Below are positions 46,081-55,060 of a DNA stretch of 64,000 nt, piece after piece. The position numbers were made by a program, and so were the translations under genes. Source of the DNA: Chlorobium ferrooxidans DSM 13031 (lineage in GTDB: Bacteria > Bacteroidota > Chlorobiia > Chlorobiales > Chlorobiaceae); NCBI RefSeq assembly GCF_000168715.1, contig NZ_AASE01000006.1, positions 62,001 through 126,000 on the forward strand, written 5' to 3'. The first letter of the stretch is position 1. The number at the start of each line of letters is the position of its first letter. The notes under the pieces are model-generated. The model was not told the origin of the DNA. It searched no databases and saw only the letters and a program-made list of their open reading frames with translations.

Positions 46081-46707
46081 ATTGAATACTCAACGGATAA
46101 TTTTCGAAAGATGTGTTTGTGGGGATAAATTCTAACAATATTTAGATTGATCCGCCTAAACTGCGAATTATTGAGTTGCAATCCCTGTAAGATGCTCCTT
46201 GAAAACCATCAACAAGACTGCGAACTGCATTGAAAACTGCCCTGCAATACATTTTCGTAACCAGATATTTCGGATAAACACAAAAAAAGTGAGAGGGGGG
46301 TACGATTGTCAGTTCAGGTTCTGCATTTATCACATCCCCAACTTTCAAAGTAATCGGAGAACAATCGAATACAGATCCAATGGCATAAGTTGAAATAGTG
46401 AGCAGCGACCCGAAACCTTAGAGTGCAATGAATGTTGGGCAATCTTTTTTTATTTCTCCTTTATCAGAGCCCCTTTGCTTTCCATACTTGCCCCACCACT
46501 TATCATCATTGTATGAGTGTTTCCAAAGCCCTCATTAATCACTCAGCAAGATATTTTTATCCATAACTCGCCAATTAGTAATATTTTATTTGTGAAGTAC
46601 CATTTCACCTTCAGAGGTTTCGGCGATAATTTTGCTGTTATGTTTTTTTACAACTGACGAACCATAGTCGATATACTTCACAGTTTAGCATTATGGACTT
46701 GTTAAAT
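46081..46707. other. 627-bp stretch without a clear gene
   Basis: 46141-46290 resembles repeat module D (TTTAGATTGATCCGCCTAAA, CGTAACCAGATATTTCGG, AAACACAAAAAAAGTGAG). From 46570 to 46665 the minus strand has a short open piece (VKYIDYGSSVVKKHNSKIIA and on to MVLHK) that might be a 32-residue remnant or chance. Nothing else coding is seen. Confidence 0.45.
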
Positions 46708-47829
46708 TTATTTTTCTGCTTTCATTGCGTTAATTGCTTCAAGAAGTTTTATAGTTGCCTCTCCATCCATAGCTTCACCTGAATACCGAACCTCATACAG
46801 GCCTTGTAGGTTGCTCGGTAACTTAACACCTTCTTTTACGATAAGTATAAATCGTTTTTTGTATAGGGCCATGGCAGCTCCAATTTCTATTAATACGTTT
46901 GGGTTTAGCATCACATGCTCTTTGGCATCTTTGTCAAGAAGAGTAAGCTCATCTTCTACATGAATGATTGCAGCACCACACTCCCTCATATCATGCATTA
47001 CTTTTTCAGGGACAGGCTGAGAAACTGACTGTTTTTCGACTGAGACAACAGGCTCCATCTCTCCAAAGCTCAGTAGCTTTTTAATTGGCTCGATAAAAGT
47101 CTTATTTTTGCCATGGGTGATAAACACTTTTTTATTGTTTTGTGCTGGTGTAACAGGGATGGGATTCTGAGGAGATACACGATCTTGCTTAACCAGTTCT
47201 TCAATATGATCGTCTTCATCATTTTCGTAATGAGCTTCATCAACAACGGGAAGCGATGCTTTAAATGACAGCTTTGACGGGCTTAAATTCACGTATTTCT
47301 TGCCTTTTATTTCAGTAATTAAACCCAACCCTTCCGCTCCTTCCAATATCATGGATAGGACATCAGAAGCTCTGTCGTTAGGAACACCCATACTGTTAAG
47401 TACATTTTGAGCAATTTGATCCTTTGGAAGAGGAGCCCCATCATACTTGTTCAAGAATTCGCCAATCACTCAAGGCTTTAGTAGCGATTCTCTTTTTGCT
47501 GCAAGATCCTGCCCTTCTTCCAGCGGCTGCAAAATCTTTTTTGATAAGTCCGTCAGGCCTATTTCCTGAGACTGCGCACCTCCGTCTGTAAGACCATACG
47601 CTATTGCTGAACCAGTGAGCATCCTAAATTGTGAGGACGTAGGAAGCAGATCCATGGCGGCAGCCACATCAATAGGTTTCGTTGACTTACAAGCATAATT
47701 CTCAAAAAGCGCGCTAGGTACTCGAAGTGCGTGTTCAAGTGAATACGCTGGTACATCAGATTGGTTTAACCGCTGCTTATTTTTGCGCGTTTCTTTTTCT
47801 GCTTTTTCTTCTGTCACCTTGGTATCCAT
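46708..47829 (-). pseudogene. TIR-like nucleotide-binding protein (PF10137 type), interrupted by one TGA
   Basis: Two ORFs in the same frame are separated only by TGA at 47470: the first ends AAKRESLLKP, the second goes on VIGEFLNKYDGAPLPKDQIA. Together they would be a 373-residue protein. The C-terminal 140 residues are the TIR-like domain of PF10137: KKVFITHGKNKTFIEPIKKL, then CGAAIIHVEDELTLLD and NPNVLIEIGAAMALY. This domain occurs in predicted nucleotide-binding and NAD-cleaving defence proteins. A GTG right after the stop could restart a 253-residue product holding the whole TIR-like domain. A CGA to TGA change explains the break. Confidence 0.78.
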
Positions 47830-48177
47830 AAGAGTTCTCGTGTTGATCTGACAAATTTTAAAGTTTAGACTAATCGACCTGGTTCAGAAATAGCAGGAAA
47901 GTTCCATCAGCATAACACCTCCCTTAATTACTGTAATATTATAGGTATTTCCCGCAAATACAAAAAGTTCAAGATAAAGAGATCAATTGTCGCTCATCCC
48001 CCCCTATTTTTGAAGGTTCGGAAAACAACGATAATTGCGGGGGGAGTTTGGGTGGGCTCATGACTCAGTAAATATTCTTCGGCAAATCCGAATGGCCCGA
48101 AAGAATAACCGGGGAAGTGACCCGGCAGTAAAAGATGGAGTGATTCAGACTGGTCGGAAGGCACGGCGGGGCAAGGT
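47830..48177. repeat. Gene-free gap with repeat module D and a short serB-leader word
   Basis: 47858-47965 matches module D at 41385-41480 (TTCAGAAATAGCAGG, TTAATTACTGTAATATTATA, CGCAAATACAAAAAG). 47998-48029 repeats the first 30 or so bases of the serB leader copies (CCTATTTTTGAAGGTTCGGA, AAACAAC). The remainder up to 48177 shows no gene. Confidence 0.7.
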
Positions 48178-48507
48178 TCAGGAGGTGCTCGTGCTCTGTT
48201 TTTTCGGGACGAGCTTAATTTCGAGCTCGCAACCGAGAGCTTCTGCATATTTTCTCAGCGTGGTTATGGAGGGGATATGTTTACCCCCCGATTCCAGACG
48301 GGATATTGCGCTCTTTGTGGTGCCAATTTTGCTGGCAATCGCTTCCTGGGTCAGCCCGGAGCGCTGACGAGCCAGCAGCAGCTCCCTGACAAAAGCATAT
48401 GCAGGAGCCAAAGCTTCATACTCTTTTAGAAAAACCTCATCTTTTTTTGCTTCACGAAGAAACTTCTCGTGATCATGTGCAACCGGCTTGTAGGTCAGAT
48501 TATCCAT
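48178..48507 (-). CDS. XRE-type antitoxin
   Basis: A 109-residue helix-turn-helix protein: SGLTQEAIASKIGTTKSAIS followed by RLESGGKHIPSITTLRKYAE and LGCELEIKLVP. The N-terminal HDHEKFLREAKKDEVFLKEYEAL helix region is typical of antitoxins of Gp49-like toxins. Overlaps the toxin gene by 8 bp. With its partner it forms the cassette-like unit nearest to serB. A second module of the same type lies at 27304. Confidence 0.88.
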   Translation of the reverse strand: MDNLTYKPVAHDHEKFLREAKKDEVFLKEYEALAPAYAFVRELLLARQRSGLTQEAIASKIGTTKSAISRLESGGKHIPSITTLRKYAEALGCELEIKLVPKKQSTSTS

Positions 48508-48826
48508 GTTGAACCTCTTTCATGCGTTTTCGAGCTGTTTCCAGTTCCTGTTTCGGCGTAGCCTCTCTCTTTTTGATAAATGCGTGAAGAATCACTATCC
48601 GCTTGCCCTTTACAAAACAATAGAATGATCTTCCGATGCCATCTTTTCCCCGTGCCCTGAGTTCGAACAGACCATTTCCCATAGCTTTTGAATGAGGCAT
48701 TCTGAGATTCGGCCCGAACTCCAGCAATAATTCGATTATACGGGCATAGTCCGCCCGAATGCTCGTTGGCCAACGAGCAATATCCTCCATGATCTTCGGA
48801 TGGAAATATTCGATATCGTAAGCCAT
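48500..48826 (-). CDS. RelE/HigB-like toxin (phage Gp49-like)
   Basis: From the ATG at 48826 the 108-residue protein reads FHPKIMEDIARWPTSIRADY, LLEFGPNLRMPHSKAMGNGL, FELRARGKDGIGRSFYCFVK and a basic tail with HAFIKKREATPKQELETA. This is the full PF05973 toxin pattern. An upstream extension to 48928 lacks similarity and is dropped. It precedes and overlaps the antitoxin. Expected activity is ribosome-dependent mRNA cleavage. Confidence 0.88.
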   Translation of the reverse strand: MAYDIEYFHPKIMEDIARWPTSIRADYARIIELLLEFGPNLRMPHSKAMGNGLFELRARGKDGIGRSFYCFVKGKRIVILHAFIKKREATPKQELETARKRMKEVQHG

Positions 48827-48999
48827 GAACAGAAAGTTAGCATTTATGATAACATTCTGCAACCATTCCAGAAACTCCTGCTGTGCCAAAAACGCAGGGA
48901 TACCAATAAATACGTAAATTTTGCGCACATAACTCCCTCACTCGAAAATATTACCGGAGCACCTGGAATGCCACCCCTAAAATTGCGCGCCAGCTATCT

Positions 49000-49168
49000 C
49001 CCCCTATTTTTGAAGGTTCGGAAAACAACACTATCTTGATTGATGTTTTTGCTGAGTGTCGGGCAAGAGTATCAACGTATTGCGATATAATGTTTTGTTG
49101 ATACCGCGACCGGTGCGCATAACCTTACCAGGCTACAATGAGCGAGCTTCTCTTGATCAATATTACAG
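49000..49168 (+). repeat. serB leader and first ten codons (parent copy of the 40321 repeat)
   Basis: Direct repeat partner of 40321-40489, same length, about 96% identical by eye. This copy continues into the full serB gene. The conserved leader presumably holds the serB promoter. Confidence 0.93.
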
Positions 49169-50403
49169 GCCAGGACAAGCCGGGTCTGACGTCGAAAATC
49201 ACTGCGATCCTCTCCGGCTACAAAGTGCCGGTGCTCGATATCGGTCAGGCGGTTATCCATAACCACCTCTCGCTCGGCATGCTGGTTGAAGTACCCAAGG
49301 AGTCCGCATCCTCTCCCGTTTTGAAGGATCTGCTCTTCTGCGCTCATACGCTCGGCATACAGATCACCTTTACCCCCGTTACCGACATCGAATACAACGA
49401 CTGGGTGCATGAACAGGGCAAGCCGCGCCACCTGCTCTCGCTGCTCGCCAGACGCATTACCGCCGAACACCTTGAACGGGTATCATCCATCATCGCCTCC
49501 CACGGCCTCAATATTGACACCATCAACCGCCTCTCGGGGCGTATTCCCCTTGAAGCCGACCGACACACCAAGGCGTGCGTGGAGTTCTCCATGCGCGGAA
49601 CCGTGCAGAACGAAAACCGCTTCCGCGAAGAGATGCTTGCCATTACCGACAGCCTCGGTATCGACATCGCCTTCCAGGAGGACAACATCTTCCGCCGCAA
49701 CCGCCGCCTTGTGGTTTTTGATATGGACTCCACCCTCATCACCTCCGAAGTGATTGACGAGCTGGCCATTGAAGCGGGAGTAGGAGCAGAGGTTGCAGCC
49801 ATAACCGAGCAGGCAATGCGCGGGGAGATCGACTTTACCGGCAGCCTCCAGCGGAGGGTATCACTGCTGAACGGGCTTGACGAGCATGTGCTTGAGACCA
49901 TAGCCAAACGGCTCCAGCTCACCGAAGGGGCGGAAACGCTCTTTCACAACCTGCACAACCTGGGGTTCAAAACCGCCATTCTCTCCGGCGGATTCTCCTA
50001 TTTCGGCCACTACCTCCAGAAAAAGCTCAACATCGACTACGTCTATGCCAACACCCTTGAGATCATCGAGGGCAAACTGACGGGGAAGGTGCTCGGGCAG
50101 GTGGTTGACGGCAAGCGCAAGGCGGATCTGCTTGAACTGATTGCACAGAAGGAGAACATTCGATTGGAACAGACGATTGCGGTCGGTGACGGAGCCAATG
50201 ACCTGCCGATGCTTGGCAAGGCGGGGCTCGGTATCGCCTTCAGGGCAAAACCGATTGTGCGGGAGAGCGCAAAGCAGGCGATATCAACACTCGGACTTGA
50301 CGCCATTCTCTATCTGATGGGATTCAGGGACCGCGACGACCTCTCGGTTACGCTTCCACGTACTCCACAAACCGCTCAAAATCCTCAGAGTCAGGGAGTG
50401 TAA
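49138..50403 (+). CDS. serB: Phosphoserine phosphatase with N-terminal ACT domains
   Basis: Last step of serine synthesis from 3-phosphoglycerate. The N-terminal 190 residues are two ACT-like ligand-binding regions (INITGQDKPGLTSKITAILS, then LERVSSIIASHGLNIDTINR). The HAD phosphatase follows with FDMDSTLI (nucleophile and acid Asp), LSGGFSYF and VGDGANDLPML. 421 residues, normal for this two-domain form. The gene lies at the right edge of the accessory block, and its leader is duplicated inside the block. The 3' end overlaps the convergent ferredoxin gene by 56 bp. Confidence 0.95.
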   Translation: MSELLLINITGQDKPGLTSKITAILSGYKVPVLDIGQAVIHNHLSLGMLVEVPKESASSPVLKDLLFCAHTLGIQITFTPVTDIEYNDWVHEQGKPRHLLSLLARRITAEHLERVSSIIASHGLNIDTINRLSGRIPLEADRHTKACVEFSMRGTVQNENRFREEMLAITDSLGIDIAFQEDNIFRRNRRLVVFDMDSTLITSEVIDELAIEAGVGAEVAAITEQAMRGEIDFTGSLQRRVSLLNGLDEHVLETIAKRLQLTEGAETLFHNLHNLGFKTAILSGGFSYFGHYLQKKLNIDYVYANTLEIIEGKLTGKVLGQVVDGKRKADLLELIAQKENIRLEQTIAVGDGANDLPMLGKAGLGIAFRAKPIVRESAKQAISTLGLDAILYLMGFRDRDDLSVTLPRTPQTAQNPQSQGV

Positions 50404-50638
50404 TGGCTCCCGAGGTGCATTTGGGCGCACACCGTTCACAGAGCACAACGCAGTTATAGGGGCTGGAGACGGTCATCTTCGGCCGCTTGGGGCCGACCTT
50501 CTCACCGGGCGAAAAGACTCCGGGGCGGCAGAAGCTCTCGCAGTCACCGCAACCGTTACACGCCTCCGTATCAATCACCGGAAACCACGCAATCTCCTCT
50601 CTCGGAACAAGCAACCTGCGCTTTTTTGGTTTATTCAC
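50348..50638 (-). CDS. Ferredoxin-like 2[4Fe-4S] protein
   Basis: A 96-residue iron-sulfur protein. First cluster set CNGCGDCESFC, second CVVLCERCAPKC, giving two 4Fe-4S sites as in bacterial-type ferredoxins, with an insert between them (SPGEKVGPKRPKMTVSSPY). The phrase [14 protein letters not shown] precedes the clusters and is shared with the neighbour at 50882. Electron carrier of unknown partner. Overlaps the 3' end of serB on the opposite strand. Confidence 0.87.
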   Translation of the reverse strand: MNKPKKRRLLVPREEIAWFPVIDTEACNGCGDCESFCRPGVFSPGEKVGPKRPKMTVSSPYNCVVLCERCAPKCTSGAITLPDSEDFERFVEYVEA

Positions 50639-50721
50639 GTTCTATCCTGTCTGCCAGCATTGCGCCCCTCCGGGGCTAAAAGAGGAATTATTCTGTCTGT
50701 CATGCCCTGCCCCGGAGAGAA

Positions 50722-50880
50722 TAAAAAGGACTAAAAGGACATCAGGGACAGCAATGACGAAGATTAATCAAAAATCTTTTCCTCTTGTCCACACACGTCC
50801 ACTTCTGTCCACCATCTCCCCCGTCCACTCAGTCCACTTTCTTTTTCTTCAGAAGGGCGATCACGCAGGATCGCCCCTAC
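50722..50880. repeat. Backbone intergenic repeat (GGAC / GTCCAC type) with hairpin
   Basis: AAGGACTAAAAGGACATCAG, then GACGAAGATTAATC, then TGTCCAC words spaced by about 10 bp (CTTGTCCACACACGTCCACT, TGTCCACCATCTCCC). It ends in GGCGATC-ACGCAG-GATCGCC. Related copies at 54313 and 58043. Confidence 0.75.
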
Positions 50881-50881
50881 G

Positions 50882-51376
50882 TCAATCAATATACTCTATG
50901 TACTTCTCAAACTCCTCCTTCGGGGGGAGAATAATGGCGCCGGAGGTGCAGATCGGGACGCAGCGGTTGCAGAGGACGAGGCAGTTGTATGGATGGGCGA
51001 CAATCAGTTTGGGGCGGTGGATGCCAGCGGGGTCGGGCTCTCCAAGCTCGAAGACGCCGGGTTTGCAGAGCACCTTGCAGTCGCCGCAGCCGTTGCAGAG
51101 TTCCGGCTTGATGACGGGAAACCAGGCTATCTCCTCTCTCGGAGCAAGCAGCCGCTTCCGTTTTTTCGAAGAAGCCTCTTTCTGGGGCGTTGGCCTCTGA
51201 ATCGGGGTTACCGGTTCAGAGCGCTCCCAACTCCCGACCGGAGCGTCGGCGGTCTCATCACTTTTCTCGATCGCACGCGACTTGAGCGCTATGCGCAGTG
51301 AACGGACAGGCCGGAAGATACAGCCGTCACACGAAGGCCGAGTGCAGCTACCTGAGAGACAGTCAAAAACGCGCAT
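50882..51376 (-). CDS. Ferredoxin-like 2[4Fe-4S] protein with an extra N-terminal Cys cluster
   Basis: A 164-residue protein. Residues 70-164 are a paralogue of the ferredoxin at 50348: [42 protein letters not shown]. The N-terminal 70 residues have four more cysteines (6, 11, 16, 19) in [16 protein letters not shown], which could hold another metal site, followed by a charged Pro-rich linker ([19 protein letters not shown]). The start at 51376 is the only one that includes that cluster. Function unknown. The tandem arrangement suggests gene duplication. Confidence 0.82.
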   Translation of the reverse strand: MRVFDCLSGSCTRPSCDGCIFRPVRSLRIALKSRAIEKSDETADAPVGSWERSEPVTPIQRPTPQKEASSKKRKRLLAPREEIAWFPVIKPELCNGCGDCKVLCKPGVFELGEPDPAGIHRPKLIVAHPYNCLVLCNRCVPICTSGAIILPPKEEFEKYIEYID

Positions 51377-51553
51377 AAGGGTACAGCTATTAATTTACTC
51401 CGTCCCGACTGCGTCGGGATTTGGTGGTGTTCGCTATTCTGCCCCAGCCCCAACTTCGTTGGGACTGCGCTACCAATATTTCGCCCCTCCGGGGCTTGAA
51501 CATCCAACCTTTCATAACAATTAACCGCTGCACCTGATTATAAATATTGCTCT

Positions 51554-54214
51554 CTACCCAAGCTGAGCTTTGACCGCGGTGGTGAAAGCTTCGAGCGCCT
51601 TGTTAACTCCATCCGGATTCTTTCCTCCGGCGGTGGCGAACTCGGGTTTGCCTCCGCCTCCGCCCTGCACATGCTGGGCGACTTCACGAATAAGTTTTCC
51701 GGCATCAATGCCAAGCTCTTTGACTGCCTTGTCGGAGGCAAAAACAGCGAGCGAAACCTTTCCGTCCTGCACGCTGCAGAGAAGTCCGGCAGCACAGGGC
51801 ACCGCTTCACGCAGGGCAAGGCCTGCACTGCGAAGCGCGTCACCATCCGCCCCTTCAACAACCTTTGCGAGCAACTTGCATCCCGAAACCTCGGGGGCAG
51901 ACTGAAGGTCAACCGAAAGCGATTGGAGCAGGGAGCCGATACGGATCTCGTGCAGCTCCTTCTCAAGCTCTTTTCTGGCATCCATCAACTCGACAATCCT
52001 TGATGCAACCGGCTCATCACCCTTTGCTTTGAGAAGCTGGCGAATCTGCTGGAGTTCGGCGTACTCCTGCCAGAGCAGCTTTTCGGCACTTTTGCCGGTC
52101 AACGCCTCGATACGGCGCACACCCGAAGCAACCGAGGATTCACTGACAATCTTGAAAAGACCGATACGGCCGATATTATCCACATGGGTTCCACCGCAGA
52201 GCTCAACCGAGATACCGGGAACTTCAACCACCCTGACCAGGTCGGCATACTTGTCGCCGAAAAAGGCGAGGGCGCCTTTGGCAATTGCATCATCATAGGG
52301 GATATCGGCATGCTTCTGAACCTCTTCGGCCCGACGGATCTCTTCGTTCACCGAAGCCTCAACCCTGGCAATTTCAGCATCGCTCATTTTGGAGAAGTGG
52401 CTGAAATCAAAGCGAAGCCGTTCCGGATTGACGTATGACCCCTTCTGCTGCACATGCTGGCCGAGAATGCGGCGCAGCGCTCCATGCAGGAGGTGGGTGG
52501 CAGTATGGTTCCTCTCGGTATCCTGGCGAATATGGTGGTCAACCGAAGCCTCCGCACTGAGCTGCCCCTCATCAATCGTGAGATCGGCGGGGTTGACTGC
52601 GGTGTCAAGAATCTTGTCAAAGGCTGCGGTAACAACATGCACAATGGCGTCACCATCCTTGACGGTGTCGGTTACCTGCAGGCGGTAGCTGGCGGTCTCT
52701 ATCCACCCCCGGTCGCCAACCTGTCCGCCGCTCTCGGCGTAGAAGGGAGTTTTGTCGAGCAGGATGAGCAGCTTCTCTTTGGCATGCTTGCAGGCAATAA
52801 TGCGCACCGGCAGCTCAAGCTGCTCATAGCCAACAAAAGAAGTGGCGTGCTGATCGCTGAACCAGAGCCACTGTGAACCGTCCTCCTCAATCTGATGCTT
52901 CTCCTTGCGGTCTGCCCGTGCACGGGTTTTCTGCTCCTGCATGCAGTGCTCAAACCCCTCGCCGTCAACCTGCAACCCCTCGTCCGAAGCCATAAGGCGG
53001 GTGAGATCAAAGGGAAAGCCGTAGGTATCATAGAGCTTGAAGGCATCCACACCCTTGATGACCGTTCCTTTTGCAGAGCGGACTTTCGAAACCACATCGT
53101 TGAAAATCTCGATTCCGCGATCAAGGGTAACAATAAAGCTCTCCTCTTCGGAGCGGATGATTTTGCTCACCGTATCGCGCTGTTTCTTCAGCTCGGGGAA
53201 AACGTCACCCATAGAGTCGGCAAGCGTGCCGACAAGCTGGTGGAGAATCGGTTCGTTATAGCCGAGATTTTTGGAGTAGCGGAGTGCACGCCGGAGAATT
53301 CGGCGGAGCACATAGCCGCGCCCTTCGTTGGAGGGCATGGCGCCGTCGGAGAGGGCAAAGGTGAGGGTACGGGCGTGGTCGGCAATAACCCGCATGGCAA
53401 TATCGTGCGGCTCATCCATTGATGCGCCGTACCGCACTCCGGTAATTTCAGTAATGCGGTCAAAGAGCGGTTTGAAAACGTCGGTATCGTAGTTTGAGGA
53501 TTTCCCCTGCATCACCGCAGCGACGCGCTCAAAGCCCATACCGGTGTCAACATGTTTGTTCGGCAGCGGCTCAAGGCGGCCGTCACTCTGACGATTGTAC
53601 TGGATGAAAACCAGGTTCCAGAGCTCGATTACCCGGTAGTCGCCGACGTTCACAAGGCTTTTGCCTGAAGCGTCATCGGTAAGATCAATATGAATTTCGG
53701 AGCAGGGGCCGCAGGGACCGGTTTCACCCATCTCCCAGAAGTTGTCCTTGTCGCCGAAGCGGAGAATATGTTCAGGAGAGATGGAGGTATGATCCTTCCA
53801 TATCTGGAAGCTCTCGTCGTCATCCTGATAGACGGTTGCATAGAGGCGGTCAGCCGGAAGTTTCCAAACGCCGGTCATCAGCTCCCACGCCCAGGTTATC
53901 GCCTCTTTCTTATAATAGTCACCGAACGACCAGTTGCCGAGCATCTCGAAAAAGGTGTGGTGGTAGGTGTCGCGACCGACATCCTCAAGGTCGTTGTGCT
54001 TGCCGGAAGCCCTGATACACTTCTGGGTATCGGCGGCCCGGTTGTAGGGGCGGGTACCTTTATCGAGAAAGACATCCTTGAACTGGTTCATACCTGCATT
54101 GGTAAAGAGCAGGGTAGGATCATCTGCCGGAATAACCGGTGCTGAACGAACGATTGTATGACCTTTTTGAGCAAAAAAATCCAAAAAAGATTGCCTGATT
54201 TCCCTGGAATTCAT
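51554..54214 (-). CDS. alaS: Alanyl-tRNA synthetase
   Basis: Class II synthetase charging tRNA-Ala. Class motifs and aminoacylation domain at the N-terminus ([30 protein letters not shown]). The editing domain has the zinc ligands HTATHLLH and CGGTHV. The C-terminal C-Ala/DHHA1 region ends [18 protein letters not shown]. 886 residues from the ATG at 54214 ([10 protein letters not shown]), the start that agrees with AlaS proteins. The frame extends 15 codons upstream to 54259 without similarity. A GGCCCC palindrome and a repeat lie upstream. Confidence 0.96.
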   Translation of the reverse strand: MNSREIRQSFLDFFAQKGHTIVRSAPVIPADDPTLLFTNAGMNQFKDVFLDKGTRPYNRAADTQKCIRASGKHNDLEDVGRDTYHHTFFEMLGNWSFGDYYKKEAITWAWELMTGVWKLPADRLYATVYQDDDESFQIWKDHTSISPEHILRFGDKDNFWEMGETGPCGPCSEIHIDLTDDASGKSLVNVGDYRVIELWNLVFIQYNRQSDGRLEPLPNKHVDTGMGFERVAAVMQGKSSNYDTDVFKPLFDRITEITGVRYGASMDEPHDIAMRVIADHARTLTFALSDGAMPSNEGRGYVLRRILRRALRYSKNLGYNEPILHQLVGTLADSMGDVFPELKKQRDTVSKIIRSEEESFIVTLDRGIEIFNDVVSKVRSAKGTVIKGVDAFKLYDTYGFPFDLTRLMASDEGLQVDGEGFEHCMQEQKTRARADRKEKHQIEEDGSQWLWFSDQHATSFVGYEQLELPVRIIACKHAKEKLLILLDKTPFYAESGGQVGDRGWIETASYRLQVTDTVKDGDAIVHVVTAAFDKILDTAVNPADLTIDEGQLSAEASVDHHIRQDTERNHTATHLLHGALRRILGQHVQQKGSYVNPERLRFDFSHFSKMSDAEIARVEASVNEEIRRAEEVQKHADIPYDDAIAKGALAFFGDKYADLVRVVEVPGISVELCGGTHVDNIGRIGLFKIVSESSVASGVRRIEALTGKSAEKLLWQEYAELQQIRQLLKAKGDEPVASRIVELMDARKELEKELHEIRIGSLLQSLSVDLQSAPEVSGCKLLAKVVEGADGDALRSAGLALREAVPCAAGLLCSVQDGKVSLAVFASDKAVKELGIDAGKLIREVAQHVQGGGGGKPEFATAGGKNPDGVNKALEAFTTAVKAQLG

Positions 54215-54279
54215 AGAAAATTTAATCTTGTTGCAATACCTGCCGTTATACTGCTGCATGCAGAACGGTTGCCGCTTTC

Positions 54280-54451
54280 GGCCCCAAAGTTACTCTTTTT
54301 TGGGGCCCCGACAAAAAAAAGGCCCAAAAGGAGTTCAGGAGGAACAATGAAGAAGATTAATCCAAAATCCGGAATTCAGAATTCAACATCTCTTCCCTCT
54401 TGTCCACTAACGTCCACTTCTGTCCACCATTCCCCCGTCCACTCCGTCCAT
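54280..54451. repeat. Palindrome plus backbone intergenic repeat copy upstream of alaS
   Basis: GGCCCCAAA at 54280 pairs with TTTGGGGCC near 54300. From 54313 the repeat resembles 50722: AAGGCCCAAAAGGAGTTCAG, GAAGATTAATC, then CTTGTCCACTAACGTCCACT and CTGTCCACCATTCCCCCGTC. It fills most of the 384-bp gap between alaS and the gene at 54599. Confidence 0.72.
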
Positions 54452-54598
54452 TTCCTTCCTCATCTCCTCCACACCTGCGGGCTCCCTTGAACCAGTCCGA
54501 AAAGCTCTCTTCTTTTCAAAAAAGATTTATATTAAACCATTGTTAATTTCGGGAATCAACAGCCCGGTAATTCCTGCCAGTAACAACAAGGAGTGCGT

Positions 54599-54859
54599 AT
54601 GAGTTGGGGAGTTGAAAACGAACAGAAGCGCAAGGATATCAAGGAGCTCCTCGATGTTTCGGAGCGGATCATGCGGGCCAATCCCAATCATGTCAATGAG
54701 GTCTCCAAAAGTGACAGCGGTTGCTGGATGGAGCAGATCTACGGGATGCAGCGCCATGATTTCTGTGATCTGGCACCCGATTGCCCGATCCGCCGGGAGC
54801 AGGAGTGGCAGAAATATCTGAAAGAGAATAACATCGTGATAGAAAAAAAACCTGATTAA
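54599..54859 (+). CDS. Small hypothetical protein, 86 aa
   Basis: From the ATG at 54599, 5 bp behind AAGGAG, the protein reads MSWGVENEQKRKDIKELLDV, then SERIMRANPNHVNEVSKSDS, then a Cys-containing end (CWMEQIYGMQRHDFCDLAPD, CPIRREQEWQKYL). Three cysteines and the WMEQ/CDLAPDCP spacing hint at a metal or cluster site, but I know no family. The GTG at 54593 lies within 2 bp of the ribosome site and was rejected. It stands alone upstream of korA. Confidence 0.65.
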   Translation: MSWGVENEQKRKDIKELLDVSERIMRANPNHVNEVSKSDSGCWMEQIYGMQRHDFCDLAPDCPIRREQEWQKYLKENNIVIEKKPD

Positions 54860-54980
54860 AACACCCGAACGCTTGTTTTAACCCGCTCTGTCACGTATAT
54901 TTTTTATTGCAGAAGACTGTAGTGGGAATTTTTTGTCTTCTTTTTACCCTCCGGGATACATTTCACCAAAGATAACAACT

Positions 54981-55023
54981 CAATGAGCTCCCTTTAGCGA
55001 TGCTCATTGGTGCGGGTTTTTTT
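54981..55023 (+). terminator. Hairpin and T-run ahead of korA
   Basis: CAATGAGC at 54981 pairs with GCTCATTG at 55002, then GTGCGGG and seven T. It can terminate the upstream gene or, because it lies only 40 bp before korA, serve as a leader attenuator. Confidence 0.6.
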
Positions 55024-55060
55024 GCTATTTACCAACTTCGAAAAGTAATTAACAGGGCCC

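Noticed and set aside
26165..47829. TGA read as an amino acid (recoding) in the two interrupted genes
   Set aside because: Many neighbouring intact genes end in TGA, the two positions need different residues (Trp and Arg), and no SECIS-like or suppressor feature is seen. Mutation is simpler.
54527..54757. Minus-strand ORF opposite the small gene at 54599
   Set aside because: The plus-strand gene has a good ribosome site and protein-like composition; the antisense ORF has neither.
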